A stretch of DNA of 64,000 nt from Stenotrophomonas cyclobalanopsidis (GTDB taxonomy: Bacteria > Pseudomonadota > Gammaproteobacteria > Xanthomonadales > Xanthomonadaceae). A model generated the notes under the pieces. It was not told the DNA's origin and made no database searches. It saw nothing but the letters and a program-made list of their open reading frames with translations. A program made the translations under genes and the position numbers. The stretch spans positions 1 to 64,000 of the forward strand of contig NZ_VYKI01000001.1 of assembly GCF_008710035.1 (NCBI RefSeq), written 5' to 3'. Of the stretch, positions 10,507 to 20,932 are shown one piece after another (position 1 is the stretch's first letter; each line of letters begins with the position of its first letter).

Positions 10507-13497
10507 TCAGAACTTGTAACGCACGCCGAACATGTAGCGCGGGCCGGTCTGGGTGGCGTAGCGCAGCATGTTGGTGTGGCGCGCGTAGGTGCGCATGGTT
10601 TCGTCAGTCAGGTTGATCGCTTCCAGGCTCAGGGTCAGCTGCTCGCTTACCGCGTAGCTGATGTTCAGATCCAGCTGGCCATAGGCGGCAGTGTAGTTCG
10701 GGTTCGGGCCCTGGCCACCGATGCCGTTGAGGAACTTGTCGCGCCAGTTGTAGGCCGCACGGATCTGCCACGCGTTCTTGTCGTAGAAGGCCACCACGTT
10801 GGCCGAGTCGCTCAGGCCGATCATCGGGTACTGATCACCCAGGCTGAGGTTGTCGAAGGTCAGCCCAGACTTCACCTTGGTGTAGTTGGCCGCCACACCA
10901 AAGCCGGACTGGCCGAACAGGTGCTGCACCGCCACTTCCCAGCCATCGAGGTGGTCCGAGCGCTGGTTCGCCGGCAGAGTGATGTCGAACCCGGCAATCG
11001 GGTCACCCGGCTGGCCGACAATACTGCCGGTCTGCTGGCCGGCCGAGTTGACGCCCGTGGAGGTCACGCCCGGATCACCAGCGTGGTTGGTGAAGATGTA
11101 GTTGCGGATGCATACCGTGTCGGTGGTCACGCAGCCTGATGCCAGCGCCTCGTTCCAGTACGCGCCACCGACCGGTGTATGCAGGCTGCCGGCGTTTTCG
11201 CGTGCGATGGTGTTGCTGATGAAGTTCTTGATGTTCTTGCGGAAGAAGCCCACCGAAGCGTAGCTGGCCTCGCCGTAGTACCACTCCAGCGACAGGTCGA
11301 AGTTGTCCGACAGCAACGGCTCCAGTGCCGGATTGCCGCGCGAGCCGGTGCCGCCCTGGGTGCGCACGATGTTGTCCAGGCGCTGGCCACTTTCGATCTG
11401 TGTCCAGCCAGGGCGACCGAGGCTGCGGCTGTAGCTGCCGCGCAGGGCCAGCGACTCGCTGAAGTCGAGCTTCAGGTCGAGGTTGGGCAGCAGATAGTCG
11501 TACTTGCCTTTGCCGCCAACGAATGCGCCTTCGTCGGCATAGGTAATGTTGAATTCATTGAGCGAGTTCCAGCTGATCGAGGTCGGCACCCTGACCAGCG
11601 CCAGCGATTCAACTTCGGTCTGCTCGTAGCGCACGCCGGCGGCGATGTGCAGCGGCGTGTTCCAGTCGAACGTGGTGCGGTACTGCAGATAGGCGCTCTT
11701 GGAGGTCTCCTTCGTGCGGATATCCTCTGAGTATTCGGTAGGGGCCAGGTAGCAGGTAGGGCAGGCTGGCTCCGCTCCGTTGGCGACCTGCGCGGCGCGG
11801 TCGCGCAGGCGGTCGAAGTCGAACACCAGGAACTGACCGGTCAGCCGGGGATCGTTGTGGCCGGAGAACGCCTTGAAGTACTTGCCCATGTCATCGGCGT
11901 ACCAGATGCTGTCGTCGTAGTCTGCCGGTGTACCCACGCCGCCCCAGCTGTCGCGCTGTTCGATGGCAGCCGCCGAGCGGTTGTCGACCTGGGTGTGGCC
12001 CACACCGAAATCCAGTGCCGAGTAGTCGGCAAAACGGAACACGCCCTTGGCCTGGAACTGCTCCACCTCCGACTTGTTGTAGCTGTTCTGGAACACCGAG
12101 CCGGTCACCAAGGCGTCCGATGCCTGCACGCCACCGGGCGGAAGGGCGATGTTGATGATGGGCAGCTCGCCGCTGTAATCCACGGTGGTCTTGCCGCGCA
12201 CGTAGGCAGCTACGCCCAGCACACCGGCGGAGCCGTAGGGGCCATCCGGCTGGGATTCAGCGCTGGCGCGGTGGTAGTCGAATGACAGGTCCAGCGCGTC
12301 GTTGACCTCCCAGTCCACGTTGAAACCCACCGCTTCCATGCTGTTCTTCGTGGCCAGCTTCATGCCACCCATGGCAACATCGCCGTTGACCACGTCTTCG
12401 CTGTAGACGATCGGCGCAGCCACGGGGCCGTTGGTCCAGGTGCTGTCGCCCGGGCCGTAGTTGAACCACACGGAAAGCTCGCTGCGCTGCTGCTGGACCT
12501 TGTTTTCCACGTAGGTGTAATCCAGCGTGGTGGTGACGTTGTCTACCGGCTTCCATTGCAACGTGGCCTGCCCGTTGGTGCGCTGGCGCTGCACAGCGTT
12601 GACGTTGTAGGCGGTGTTCTGCGGCCGGCCGTAGATGTCGTTCGGACCGGGCCGGTTGCTGATGCGGTCCGAGTAGCCCTGGCCCGGCTGCGGCAAGGCC
12701 CGCCAGTCGGAGGTGTCATCGCCGCGCAAGGTGGCCCAGCCTTCGGCCACAGTGGCCTGGTTGAACCCCGAGTCACGCTCCTGGTGGCTGCCACTGAGGG
12801 CGATGCCGAAGCGGCCATCGGCATAGGTCTGGCTGAAGATGCCCGACAGCTCACCGGTGATGTTGGACCCCTGCATCGTCCGTGGCACATTGTCGTTGGA
12901 GGTGTCGTGCACCGCCTTCATGCCCAGGCTGATGACCGGTGCCGCCTCCAGTGGGCGCATCGTTTTGATGTTGATCGTCGCGCCAATGCCTCCGGTCGGG
13001 TTGTCGGCCCGGGTGGTCTTGTAAACCTCCACCGCCGAGATCGATTCGGACGCGATGTTGGCGAAGTCGAACGAGCGCGAGCCGCTCAAACCACCGCCAC
13101 CGTTGCCGAGATTGGACGCCGGCATCTGCCGGCCGTTCAACAGCACCAGATTGTAGTCGGGGCCGATGCCGCGCACGGTCACCTTCGAGCCTTCACCGCT
13201 GGAAGTGCGGTCGATCGACACGCCGCTGATGCGCTGCAGCGACTCAGCCAGGTTGGTATCGGGGAACTTGCCGATGTCCTCGGCGACGATGCCATCGACC
13301 ACGCCCTGGCTGTCGCGCTTGAGGTTCATCGACGACTGCAGGCTGCCGCGGATGCCGGTGACCTGCACCGTATCGAGCGTGGCCGGGTCGGGTGTTTCGC
13401 CGGCAGGTGCGTCCTGCGCCCAGGCCGGTGCAGCAAGCGCTGCGAGCAGCGCGGAAGTGAGCATCGTCTTGCGAGGTACTGCCTTGTACGTCTTCAT
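10507..13497 (-). CDS. TonB-dependent outer-membrane receptor
   Basis: The 996-residue protein is a TonB-dependent receptor of the Xanthomonas-Caulobacter subgroup that imports oligosaccharides across the outer membrane. It has a signal peptide (MKTYK to AWAQD), a TonB box-like DTVQVTG near residue 42, a plug domain (about 45-170) with GKFPDTNLAESLQRISGVSI and a VRGIGPDYNLVLLNGRQMP block. A 22-strand barrel ends in the aromatic MFGVRYKF, the BAM recognition signal. Length fits the subgroup. The neighbouring LacI regulator and GH3 glucosidase suggest a beta-glucan fragment as cargo. A consensus -35 box inside a LacI-type operator lies about 100 bp upstream. Confidence 0.95.
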   Translation of the reverse strand: MKTYKAVPRKTMLTSALLAALAAPAWAQDAPAGETPDPATLDTVQVTGIRGSLQSSMNLKRDSQGVVDGIVAEDIGKFPDTNLAESLQRISGVSIDRTSSGEGSKVTVRGIGPDYNLVLLNGRQMPASNLGNGGGGLSGSRSFDFANIASESISAVEVYKTTRADNPTGGIGATINIKTMRPLEAAPVISLGMKAVHDTSNDNVPRTMQGSNITGELSGIFSQTYADGRFGIALSGSHQERDSGFNQATVAEGWATLRGDDTSDWRALPQPGQGYSDRISNRPGPNDIYGRPQNTAYNVNAVQRQRTNGQATLQWKPVDNVTTTLDYTYVENKVQQQRSELSVWFNYGPGDSTWTNGPVAAPIVYSEDVVNGDVAMGGMKLATKNSMEAVGFNVDWEVNDALDLSFDYHRASAESQPDGPYGSAGVLGVAAYVRGKTTVDYSGELPIINIALPPGGVQASDALVTGSVFQNSYNKSEVEQFQAKGVFRFADYSALDFGVGHTQVDNRSAAAIEQRDSWGGVGTPADYDDSIWYADDMGKYFKAFSGHNDPRLTGQFLVFDFDRLRDRAAQVANGAEPACPTCYLAPTEYSEDIRTKETSKSAYLQYRTTFDWNTPLHIAAGVRYEQTEVESLALVRVPTSISWNSLNEFNITYADEGAFVGGKGKYDYLLPNLDLKLDFSESLALRGSYSRSLGRPGWTQIESGQRLDNIVRTQGGTGSRGNPALEPLLSDNFDLSLEWYYGEASYASVGFFRKNIKNFISNTIARENAGSLHTPVGGAYWNEALASGCVTTDTVCIRNYIFTNHAGDPGVTSTGVNSAGQQTGSIVGQPGDPIAGFDITLPANQRSDHLDGWEVAVQHLFGQSGFGVAANYTKVKSGLTFDNLSLGDQYPMIGLSDSANVVAFYDKNAWQIRAAYNWRDKFLNGIGGQGPNPNYTAAYGQLDLNISYAVSEQLTLSLEAINLTDETMRTYARHTNMLRYATQTGPRYMFGVRYKF

Positions 13498-13572
13498 GGA
13501 AGCTCCCTCCCCAGGGAATTCGGTGGTGTCGGTGCGGCGTTGTCTCGATCGCGGGTTACTGCATGTGGCCGG

Positions 13573-13601
13573 ATTGGAGCGACGGTTGACAGCGTTGTCA
13601 A
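13573..13601 (-). promoter_or_regulatory. Promoter and LacI-type operator of the receptor operon
   Basis: Read on the minus strand, TTGACA (13601-13596), a 17-bp spacer and TCCAAT (13578-13573) form a plausible sigma70 promoter. The palindrome TTGACAGCGTTGTCAA (13586-13601) covers the -35 box. It is a variant of the perfect palindrome found at the GH3 promoter, so the nearby LacI-family repressor probably binds both. Confidence 0.5.
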
Positions 13602-13722
13602 CAAACTGCCATCAAGTGCACCGGGTCAACGTGTGCGCAGGCCGCGATGTAACCGTTGCCATGAACGCGCTCACGCTGATGAATTGCCTTTGTCTGCGGC
13701 ATTTGCAGCGTTTTTTCAGCAA

Positions 13723-13838
13723 TGACAGCGCTGCCAATGGATCGGTGCAGGTGTGTTGTGCGGTGCAGAACAAAACTGCGCAGATGCCGGTGCAGCGTGG
13801 CGGAGGCGAGTGCTTCGGCGTGACTGACAGCGCTGGAC
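13723..13838. promoter_or_regulatory. Two further LacI-type half-palindromes upstream of the receptor
   Basis: TGACAGCGCTGCCA (13723-13736) and TGACAGCGCTGGACA (13824-13838) repeat the core TGACAGCGCTG of the operator, with one mismatch or one inserted base. They may be auxiliary sites for DNA looping. The remainder of the 564-bp stretch 13498-14061 shows no supported gene. Confidence 0.4.
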
Positions 13839-14061
13839 AACTGGAATGTCGAGAGGATGCCGTGCATGTCCTCTGCATGGCTTGAATCAATGACCGGGAG
13901 GACAGGCTCTGGACATTACAACAACGATGGACGGACAACCCATGCAACTCAGTGGCCTCGTGCTGGCCTGTCATCGTGCACGACGAAGCCGCCGTGGCTC
14001 ACGTGCACGTGCATGCGTAGGAACCGGCTACGGACGCGCAGGTCCGCTGCGGCAGGGGGCG

Positions 14062-15069
14062 TCAGCGCCTGCGTGGTGCGGCGGTCGACTCGCGATCCAG
14101 CACCGCGTGCTCGACCGTGATCATGCGTCCGGCGGTCTCGGCGCGGATGTGCTCGATCAGCTGCTCGGTCGCCAGCCGGCCCATGTGCGCGGTCGGCTGG
14201 CGCACCGTGGTCAGCGCCGGATAGATGTGTCCGGCGATCGGCGTGTCGTCGAAGCCGCACACCGACAGGTCGCGCGGCACGCGCAGGCCACGCTCGCCCG
14301 CCACGCGGTACACCGCGGCAGCCATGTCATCGTTGGCGGCGAAGATCGCCGTCGGTGGGTCATCCAGATCGAGCAGGGTGTTGGCGGCGTCCACGCCGGA
14401 TTCGAACGAGAACTGGCCGCTGACCACCAGTTCCGGGTCGTAGGCGATGCCCGCCTCGCGCAGCGCCTGGCGGTAACCGGCGTGGCGCCACTGGCAGGCA
14501 CCGTGCGCGCGCGGGCCCTTGATGTGGCCGATGCGGCGATGGCCCTGCGCGACCAGGTGGCCGATCAGTTCGACCACGGCGGTGGTTTCATCCATGCGCA
14601 CGCCGATGCGGCCTTCCGGGTAACGTGGCGCGATGCAGGCGAAGGGGATGTCCTGTTCTTCCAGGTACGACAGCACCACCTCGTCGTCGGTCAGCGGTGG
14701 AATCAGCACCACGCCATCCGGGCGCGAATTCTCGAACAGCGCGGCCAGGTCGGGCAGGGTGCGGCGGCCGGTGCCGACCGGGCCCAGGATCAGGTTGTAG
14801 TGCTGCGCATGGCAGGCTTCCAGCATCCCGCTCTGGATTTCCATCAGGTAGTTGCGCGAGGGATTGTTGTAGACCAGCGCCAGTGCATACGAGCGCTGCC
14901 CGGCCAGGCTGCGCGCCGACAGGTTGGGCTTGTAGCCAAGCCGCGCCACCGCCGCAAGCACGCGTTCGCGGGTCTGCTCCCGCACGTTCGGCTCATGGTT
15001 GAGCACGCGCGACACGGTCTTGATCGAAACCCCTGCAACGGCGGCGACATCCTCGATTCGACTGCGCAT
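14062..15069 (-). CDS. LacI-family transcriptional repressor
   Basis: The 335-residue protein has an N-terminal LacI helix-turn-helix (residues 1-55, IEDVAAVAGVSIKTVSRVLN, then the hinge region YKPNLSARSLAG) and a periplasmic-binding-protein-like sugar sensor domain (PDGVVLIPPL, GHRRIGHIKGP, PTAIFAANDDMAAA, VCGFDDTPIAG). It sits between the receptor operon and the GH3 gene and is divergent from the latter. A shared palindrome at both promoters argues that it represses both until an inducing sugar binds. I chose ATG 15069 because the DNA-binding domain begins there and an AGGAGG lies upstream; the longer frame to 15288 is unlikely to be translated. Confidence 0.93.
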   Translation of the reverse strand: MRSRIEDVAAVAGVSIKTVSRVLNHEPNVREQTRERVLAAVARLGYKPNLSARSLAGQRSYALALVYNNPSRNYLMEIQSGMLEACHAQHYNLILGPVGTGRRTLPDLAALFENSRPDGVVLIPPLTDDEVVLSYLEEQDIPFACIAPRYPEGRIGVRMDETTAVVELIGHLVAQGHRRIGHIKGPRAHGACQWRHAGYRQALREAGIAYDPELVVSGQFSFESGVDAANTLLDLDDPPTAIFAANDDMAAAVYRVAGERGLRVPRDLSVCGFDDTPIAGHIYPALTTVRQPTAHMGRLATEQLIEHIRAETAGRMITVEHAVLDRESTAAPRRR

Positions 15070-15291
15070 GATGCGATGGTTCCTCCTGGAAGGCGGCGGG
15101 CACGCGACGATGGTAGTGCGTGCTGGCCCGGTCGGTGTTGCCGAAGCAGGCGGATGTTGCCACGACAGGAGGGGCGCTGGCACGCTCCGATTTCGTGTCG
15201 CGATGCAGCACCCACGCAGTGCGCTGGCGTGTCGATGATGCGCCAGGCCCCGTGGTTGCGGGACGGCTGGCACGTTGTACGCGAACAACGA

Positions 15292-15330
15292 TTGACAGCA
15301 GCGGGGTCGCCTTATATGACAGCGCTGTCA
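15292..15330 (+). promoter_or_regulatory. GH3 gene promoter overlapped by a perfect LacI-type operator
   Basis: A perfect -35 TTGACA (15292-15297), a 17-bp spacer and TATGAC (15315-15320) form a strong promoter. The perfect 14-bp palindrome TGACAGCGCTGTCA (15317-15330) overlaps the -10 box and start region, the classic position for repression. This lies in the 341-bp LacI/GH3 intergenic region, which holds no other feature I can see. Confidence 0.65.
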
Positions 15331-15410
15331 GGAGCGGTGCGCAAGCGCCCATGCCGGTGTGCGGTCGCAGACACGCGCCCCAGGAACTTCATCCACGGAG
15401 GTAGAGCCCA

Positions 15411-18052
15411 GTGAATCGCCCCACCCAGACCCTTCTTGCCAGCTGCCTGCTGGCCGCCCTTGCCGCGCCCGTCGGTGCCGCACCGGCCAGCGGTGAACGC
15501 CTGCAGGACTGGCCGCGCGTGCACAGCGCGATCACCACCGATGCGCAGATCGAAAGCCGCGTGCAGCAGATCCTTTCGCAGATGACGTTGGCTCAGAAGA
15601 TCGGGCAGATGACCCAGGCCGAGATCAAGACGATCACGCCCGAGCAGGTGCGCCGCTACTACATCGGTTCGGTGCTCAACGGCGGCGGCTCGTGGCCGGG
15701 CATGGACAAGCACGCCAGCGTGCAGGACTGGCTGAAGCTGGCGGACGCCTACCATGCCGCCTCGCTGGCCACCGACGCGAAGACGCCGGTGCCGGTGATC
15801 TGGGGCACCGATGCGGTGCATGGCCACAACAATGTGCTGGGCGCTACCCTGTTCCCGCACAACATCGGCCTGGGCGCGGCTGGTGATCCGGAACTGATCG
15901 AGCGCATCGGCGAGGCCACCGCGCGTTCGGTGCGCGCCACCGGCATCGGCTGGGTGTTCGCACCCACCTTGGCCGTCGCCCACGACCCGCGCTGGGGCCG
16001 TACCTATGAAAGCTATTCGTCCGACCCGGCGGTCATCCGCAGCTTCGCGCATGCCTACGTCAAGGGCGCGCAGGGCGCGTTCAAGGATGACGGCAATGTG
16101 GTCACCACCGCCAAGCACTACCTCGGCGATGGCGCCACCGACAGCGGCCGCGACCAGGGCGAGGCGCTGGTCGACAAGGCGACGATGATCAACGTGCATG
16201 CGCAGGGCTACTACGGTGCACTGGCCGAAGGCGCGCAGACCGTGATGGCCTCGTTCAACAGCTGGAACGATCGTGCCGCCGGCGTCGACTACGGCAAGAT
16301 GCACGGCAGCAAGGCGCTGCTGACCGATGCGTTGAAGGACAGGATGGGCTTCGACGGCTTCGTCGTCTCCGACTGGAACGGCATCGCCCAGGTGCCGGGC
16401 TGCCGCAACGACAGCTGTGCGCAGGCGATCAACGCCGGCATTGACATGGTGATGGTGCCCGACGACTGGAAAGCCTTCATCGCCAACACCACCGCGCAGG
16501 TGCAGAAGGGCGAGATCCCGATGGCGCGCATCGACGATGCGGTGACGCGCATCCTGCGGGTGAAGCTGCGCGCCGGCCTGTTCGAGCACAAGCCGTCCGA
16601 CAGCCGCTATGCCGGCGATGCCAGCGCCGTGCAGCACCGCGAACTGGCGCGCCGTGCGGTGCGTGAATCGCTGGTGCTGCTGAAGAACGACGACAAGGTG
16701 CTGCCGCTGCGCCGCGACGCGCGCGTGCTGGTGGTCGGCAAGGGCGCCGACAACATCGGTGACCAGTCCGGTGGCTGGTCGCTGACCTGGCAGGGCACCG
16801 AAAACAAGAACGCCGATTTCCCCAACGCCGATTCGGTACTGGGCGCGCTGCGCGCCGAACTGGGTACGGGCAAAGTCAGCTTCAGTGCCGATGGCCAGGG
16901 CATCGACCCGAAGGCGTTCGACGTGGTGCTGGCGGTGATCGGCGAGACCCCGTATGCGGAAACAAACGGTGACATCCTCGCTTCGGATACCGTGAGCCAC
17001 AGCCGTGCCTACCCGCAGGACCTGGCCGCGCTGAAGGCCGCCGCTGCGACCGGAAAGCCGGTGGTCACGGTCTACATGTCCGGCCGCCCGATGTACACCA
17101 ACGACCTGCTCAACCTGTCCAGCGCCTTCGTCGCGGCCTGGCTGCCGGGCACCGAAGGCAAGGGTGTGACCGACGTGCTGGTGGCCGGCAAGGGCGGCAA
17201 GCCCGCGCACGACTTCCGCGGCCGCCTCAGCTTCCCGTGGCCGGGCGTGCCGTGCCCGGCACCGATCGACCAGCCTGATGCGAAGAAGCCGTCGCTGTTC
17301 GCGGTCGGCTATGGCCTCAGCTACGCCAAGGGCGGCAAGGTCGCCAGGCTCGACGAGGCCGACCCGGACAGCTGCGGCGAAGTGACCGTGCTGCCGATCT
17401 TCAACCGCGCCGATACGCCGCCGTTCGCACTGCACGTGGCGGCCGCGGGTGCAACCCAGCCGCTGGGCAGCGACCTCAACGCCACCCTGCGCTGGCCCAC
17501 CGCCAAGCCGGTGGTGCAGGTGCGCACCGTTCAGGTGAACACCCAGCAGGACGCCAAGGAAGTGACCTGGCTGGCCCCGGCGCAGCTGATCGCACGCAGC
17601 ACCTCGCGCCGCAACCTGGGCGCCCTGGCGCGCAGCAACGGTGCGCTGCAGTTCGACGTGCAGCTGGTGAAGCGCCCGGCCTCGCCGGTGAAGGTGACCA
17701 TGCAGTGCGGCAGTGGCTGCGAGGGCGGGGTGGATATCGCCCCCCTGCTGGGCAAGCTGTCGCCAGGGCAGAAGCAGACGGTGACCGTGCCGCTGGCCTG
17801 TTTCGCCAGGCAGGGGGTGGACCTGGGCGCGGTGGAAGCCCCGTTCGTGGTGAGCGCGGACAAGCCGTTGGCCGCGGCCTTCACCCAGGTCAAGCTGACC
17901 GCCAACACGGCCAACGCCGAGGACGCGGTGGACTGCCCGTACTCGGACCTGTTGCGGCGGGCTTTGTCCGGCGTTGCCCCGATCGCGCGCGCGCATGCAT
18001 TCCGCCGGGCATGGCCCGGCGCTACCAGGAGATCCACGCCATGCGTGGATGA
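15411..18052 (+). CDS. GH3 beta-glucosidase / exo-glucan glucohydrolase, stop codon missing
   Basis: The protein is a secreted glycoside hydrolase family 3 enzyme: signal peptide to about residue 24, first barrel domain with GTDAVHGHNN, KHYLGDGATDSGRDQG and the nucleophile Asp321 in VVSDWNG, second domain with RESLVLLKND, and a C-terminal exo-glucosidase domain. It probably releases glucose from beta-glucan fragments in the periplasm, feeding the LacI locus. Recognisable sequence ends near DCPY (residues 841-844). The frame then has no stop: it stays open through REP DNA, past the terminator at 18074-18097 and antisense through rho to 20180. The end given here, 18052, is the nearest stop in another frame. 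A lost stop, a frameshift or REP insertion at the 3' end are the possible causes. Confidence 0.85.
18004..18050. repeat. Two REP palindromes at the 3' end of the GH3 gene
   Basis: GCCGGGCATGGCCCGGCGCTAC (18004-18025) is followed by ATCCACGCCATGCGTGGAT (18032-18050). Both are GTAG-type elements. Their position suggests they may have displaced the original gene end. Confidence 0.75.
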
Positions 18053-18066
18053 GCCATTCCGAAGGC

Positions 18067-18097
18067 AAAAAAAAGCCCCGCAGTGCGGGGCTTTTTT
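18067..18097. terminator. Bidirectional terminator between GH3 gene and rho
   Basis: An A-run, a stem AGCCCCGC / GCGGGGCT with an AGT loop (18074-18092) and a T-run allow termination of both convergent genes. Confidence 0.92.
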
Positions 18098-18098
18098 C

Positions 18099-19853
18099 TT
18101 ATCGCTTCATCGAACCGAAGAACTCGTCGTTGGACTTGGTGTTCTTCATCTTGTCCAGCAGGAATTCCATCGCGGCCATTTCATCCATCGGGTGCAGCAG
18201 CTTGCGCAGGATCCAGATCTTCTGCAGCAGTTCCGGTTCGATCAGCAGGTCTTCGCGGCGGGTGCCCGAACGGTTGATGTCGATGGCCGGGAACACGCGC
18301 TTTTCAGCGATGCGACGGCTCAGGTGCACTTCGCTGTTGCCGGTGCCCTTGAACTCTTCGTAGATCACCTCGTCCATCTTCGAGCCGGTATCGACCAGCG
18401 CGGTGGCGATGATGGTCAGGCTGCCGCCTTCTTCCACGTTGCGCGCGGCACCGAAGAAGCGCTTCGGGCGGTGCAGGGCGTTGGCGTCCACACCACCGGT
18501 CAGCACCTTGCCCGAGCTCGGCACCACGTTGTTGTAGGCGCGGGCCAGGCGGGTGATGGAGTCCAGCAGGATCACCACGTCCTTCTTGTGCTCGACCAGG
18601 CGCTTGGCGCGCTCGATGACCATTTCGGCCACCTGCACGTGGCGCGCGGCCGGCTCGTCGAAGGTCGAGCTGATGACCTCGCCGCGCACGGTGCGCTGCA
18701 TTTCGGTCACTTCTTCCGGGCGCTCGTCGATCAACAGCACGATCAGGTGCACGTCCGGGTGGTTGGTGGTGATGGCCGTGGCCACCTGCTGCATCATCAT
18801 CGTCTTGCCGGCCTTCGGCTGGGAAACGATGAGCGAGCGCTGGCCCTTGCCCTGCGGCGCCATCAGGTCGAGGATGCGGCCGGTGATGTCTTCCGACGAA
18901 CCGTTGCCGCGCTCCAGGGTGAAGCGGCGACGCGGGAACAGCGGGGTCAGGTTCTCGAACAGCACCTTGTTCTTCGACGCTTCGATCGGCTCACCGTTGA
19001 TGGTGTCGACGATGTTCAGTGCGAAGTAGCGTTCGCCATCCTTCGGGAAGCGGATGCGGCCGGAGATGTGGTCGCCGGTGCGCAGGTTGAAGCGGCGGAT
19101 CTGGCTGGGCGAGATGTAGGTGTCGTCCGGGCCGGCCAGGTAGCTGGCCTCGGCCGCGCGCAGGAAGCCGAAGCCGTCGGGCAGGATTTCCAGCACGCCG
19201 TCGGCGGCGACGCCGTCACCGTGGCGGGTCAGCACCTTCAGCAGGGCGAAGATGACGTCCTGCTTGCGGGCGCGGGCGACGCCTTCGGAGATCTGCAGCT
19301 GCTCGGCGATTTCCAGCAGCTTCTGCGCCGGCATGCGCTTGAGGTCGCTCAGCGAGTAGACCGGGAAGCCTTCCGGCACGTTGGCGTGCGGGCGTGGCAC
19401 GAAGGGCTGCTGCTCGCCGCCGTCCTGCGGCATGCCGTCATCGCGGCCACGGCCACCACGGTCGCGGTCGCGACGGTTGCGGAAGCGGTCGCGGCGGTTG
19501 CCCTGGCCCTGCTGGCCGTTCTGGCCTCCCTGGTTGTAGGGGTTGTTGTTCTGACCCTGGCCCTGGTTCTGGCCGCCGCCCTGGTGGTTCTGCTGGCGCT
19601 GGCCGGATTCGCGGCCTTCGCCACCTTCACCGCCGCCGGAGGCGGGGGCTTCAGCGGCAGGCGCGCTCGGCGCGGGGGCGGCTGCGGCCGGTGCCGGCGC
19701 TTCGGGCGCGGCTGCCAGCGGCAGGGTCGGCTGCGCGGGGGCAGCGCTGGTTTCGGCGGCGGCCGGAGCGGCTGCCTTGCTCACGCGGGGCTTGCGCACG
19801 CGCTTTTCGGCGGGCGCATCGGCGCTGCCGGTTTCGGAAGTGTTATCGGACAA
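18099..19853 (-). CDS. rho: Transcription termination factor Rho with long disordered insertion
   Basis: The 584-residue protein is the hexameric RNA helicase Rho. Conserved parts: [18 protein letters not shown] (N-terminal helical domain), the RNA-binding cold-shock-like domain with [11 protein letters not shown], Walker A SQPKAGKT, Walker [17 protein letters not shown] and KRFFGAARN. Compared with the 419-residue E. coli protein there is an extra N-terminal stretch of about 165 residues, Ala/Pro rich, then very rich in Gln, Asn, Gly and Arg (about 70-150). Translation starts at TTG (19853), preceded by GAGGAA eight bases upstream; no ATG fits. Neighbours trxA and rhlB match the conserved rho-trxA-rhlB group of gammaproteobacteria. 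It is convergent with the GH3 gene. Confidence 0.97.
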   Translation of the reverse strand: MSDNTSETGSADAPAEKRVRKPRVSKAAAPAAAETSAAPAQPTLPLAAAPEAPAPAAAAPAPSAPAAEAPASGGGEGGEGRESGQRQQNHQGGGQNQGQGQNNNPYNQGGQNGQQGQGNRRDRFRNRRDRDRGGRGRDDGMPQDGGEQQPFVPRPHANVPEGFPVYSLSDLKRMPAQKLLEIAEQLQISEGVARARKQDVIFALLKVLTRHGDGVAADGVLEILPDGFGFLRAAEASYLAGPDDTYISPSQIRRFNLRTGDHISGRIRFPKDGERYFALNIVDTINGEPIEASKNKVLFENLTPLFPRRRFTLERGNGSSEDITGRILDLMAPQGKGQRSLIVSQPKAGKTMMMQQVATAITTNHPDVHLIVLLIDERPEEVTEMQRTVRGEVISSTFDEPAARHVQVAEMVIERAKRLVEHKKDVVILLDSITRLARAYNNVVPSSGKVLTGGVDANALHRPKRFFGAARNVEEGGSLTIIATALVDTGSKMDEVIYEEFKGTGNSEVHLSRRIAEKRVFPAIDINRSGTRREDLLIEPELLQKIWILRKLLHPMDEMAAMEFLLDKMKNTKSNDEFFGSMKR

Positions 19854-20043
19854 GAGCGTTATTCCTCGCTTGAAGGTGCGAGCGCCCGGCTGGGGCGGCG
19901 AACGTTGGGAATGGGTCTGGAAGAAACTGCGTCCAGAGGGTGCGGCACGCGAACGCGGCCGGATATGCCGACACTATCATCGGCCAGCGGCGCCATGCAA
20001 GGGCCGCCGGGAACTGCATTCATGTGGGCGCGGGGCGCCCGGC

Positions 20044-20066
20044 GGCAGCCGCGGTCAGCGGCTGCC
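20044..20066 (-). terminator. Stem-loop after trxA
   Basis: A perfect 9-bp stem GGCAGCCGC / GCGGCTGCC with a GGTCA loop lies 14 bp past the trxA stop. No T tract follows, so termination is tentative. The rest of 19854-20080 is the rho upstream region. Confidence 0.4.
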
Positions 20067-20080
20067 GTGGAACAGCAGGA

Positions 20081-20410
20081 TCAGGCCAGGGCCTTGTCCA
20101 GCAGGCCGGCCAGCTGGGCCTTGCCCACCGCACCGATCTGCTCGCCGACCTTTTCGCCGTCCTTGAAGACGACCAGGTAAGGAATCGAACGCACGTGGTA
20201 CTTGGCGGCCAGCGCACGGTTGTTGTCGACGTTGACCTTGGCGATCTTGGCGCGGCCCTGGTAGGCGTCGGCCAGTTCGTCCAGCGCGGGGGCGATCATC
20301 TTGCAGGGGCCACACCACTCGGCCCAGAAATCGACCAGCACCGGTTCCTTGGAATTCAGCACGGCGCTATCAAAGTCGGCATCGCCGACGTGTACAACCT
20401 TGTCGCTCAT
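20081..20410 (-). CDS. trxA: Thioredoxin
   Basis: The 109-residue protein is a classic thioredoxin that reduces disulfides in cytoplasmic proteins, using thioredoxin reductase and NADPH. The active site WCGPC is at residues 32-36, with the cis-proline in SIPYL at 77 and [18 protein letters not shown] at the N-terminus. Length equals the E. coli protein. It lies upstream of rho on the same strand and divergent from rhlB, the same arrangement as in E. coli. Confidence 0.97.
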   Translation of the reverse strand: MSDKVVHVGDADFDSAVLNSKEPVLVDFWAEWCGPCKMIAPALDELADAYQGRAKIAKVNVDNNRALAAKYHVRSIPYLVVFKDGEKVGEQIGAVGKAQLAGLLDKALA

Positions 20411-20932
20411 CTTGGTTTCTCGTCTTGGATTGCACCCGGCCAGGCCGGAGGTGGGTGAACTGGGCCATGCCCGGTGGCGCGACCCTCGTCGTTGCCTCGC
20501 AGCGGTCTGCCGCGGTGCGTTCGGCGGGATGCCTGGACGCTCACGGCCGGCAGTGTACCCCTATCGCGCGGCGGGGACAGTGGCTGGCTGGAACCCAGCG
20601 TATCGTGATCGTGTCCCAGCCCGGCATGTGTCGGATTTCACTGTCTTCGAGAACATGGGGGTGGCACGGGGGCGGGGCCAGTGGCCAGGGCGGAGCTGTT
20701 CAAGTGGCGTGCGGCTGGGTGAAGGGCGGGTAGGGTCAGGCGTCTCCGGGTTCGATGAGACGGGTGATTCCGGTTTGCCGGCCCGAGTGCGTTAAACTGG
20801 GGCATTGTGCGGCGCGCGGACCGGGTGGTCCCAGCCTGCCAACCCGCCGCAGGGGACCCAGTTTGCGACGGTTCCCCTAGACGCTGAAGTGCCAGCCGCC
20901 CCGTGGGCCGGCGGCCATACCAAGACGGACAC
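20411..20932. other. Gene-free stretch between trxA and rhlB
   Basis: This 522-bp divergent intergenic region must hold the trxA and rhlB promoters and leaders. I see no convincing -35/-10 pair, RNA gene or repeat in it. Short open frames here lack ribosome sites and family features. Confidence 0.5.

Noticed and set aside
13612..13974. Small open frames in the region upstream of the TonB receptor.
   Set aside because: They overlap operator copies, have no ribosome sites and no recognisable domains.
15312..18068. A 918-codon open frame on the minus strand.
   Set aside because: Antisense of the GH3 gene; composition is that of a shadow frame.
15411..20180. A single 1,589-residue open frame starting at the GH3 gene.
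   Set aside because: Its last 700 codons are antisense to rho and part of the trxA gap and lie behind a strong terminator; they show no protein features. Only the GH3 part is real.
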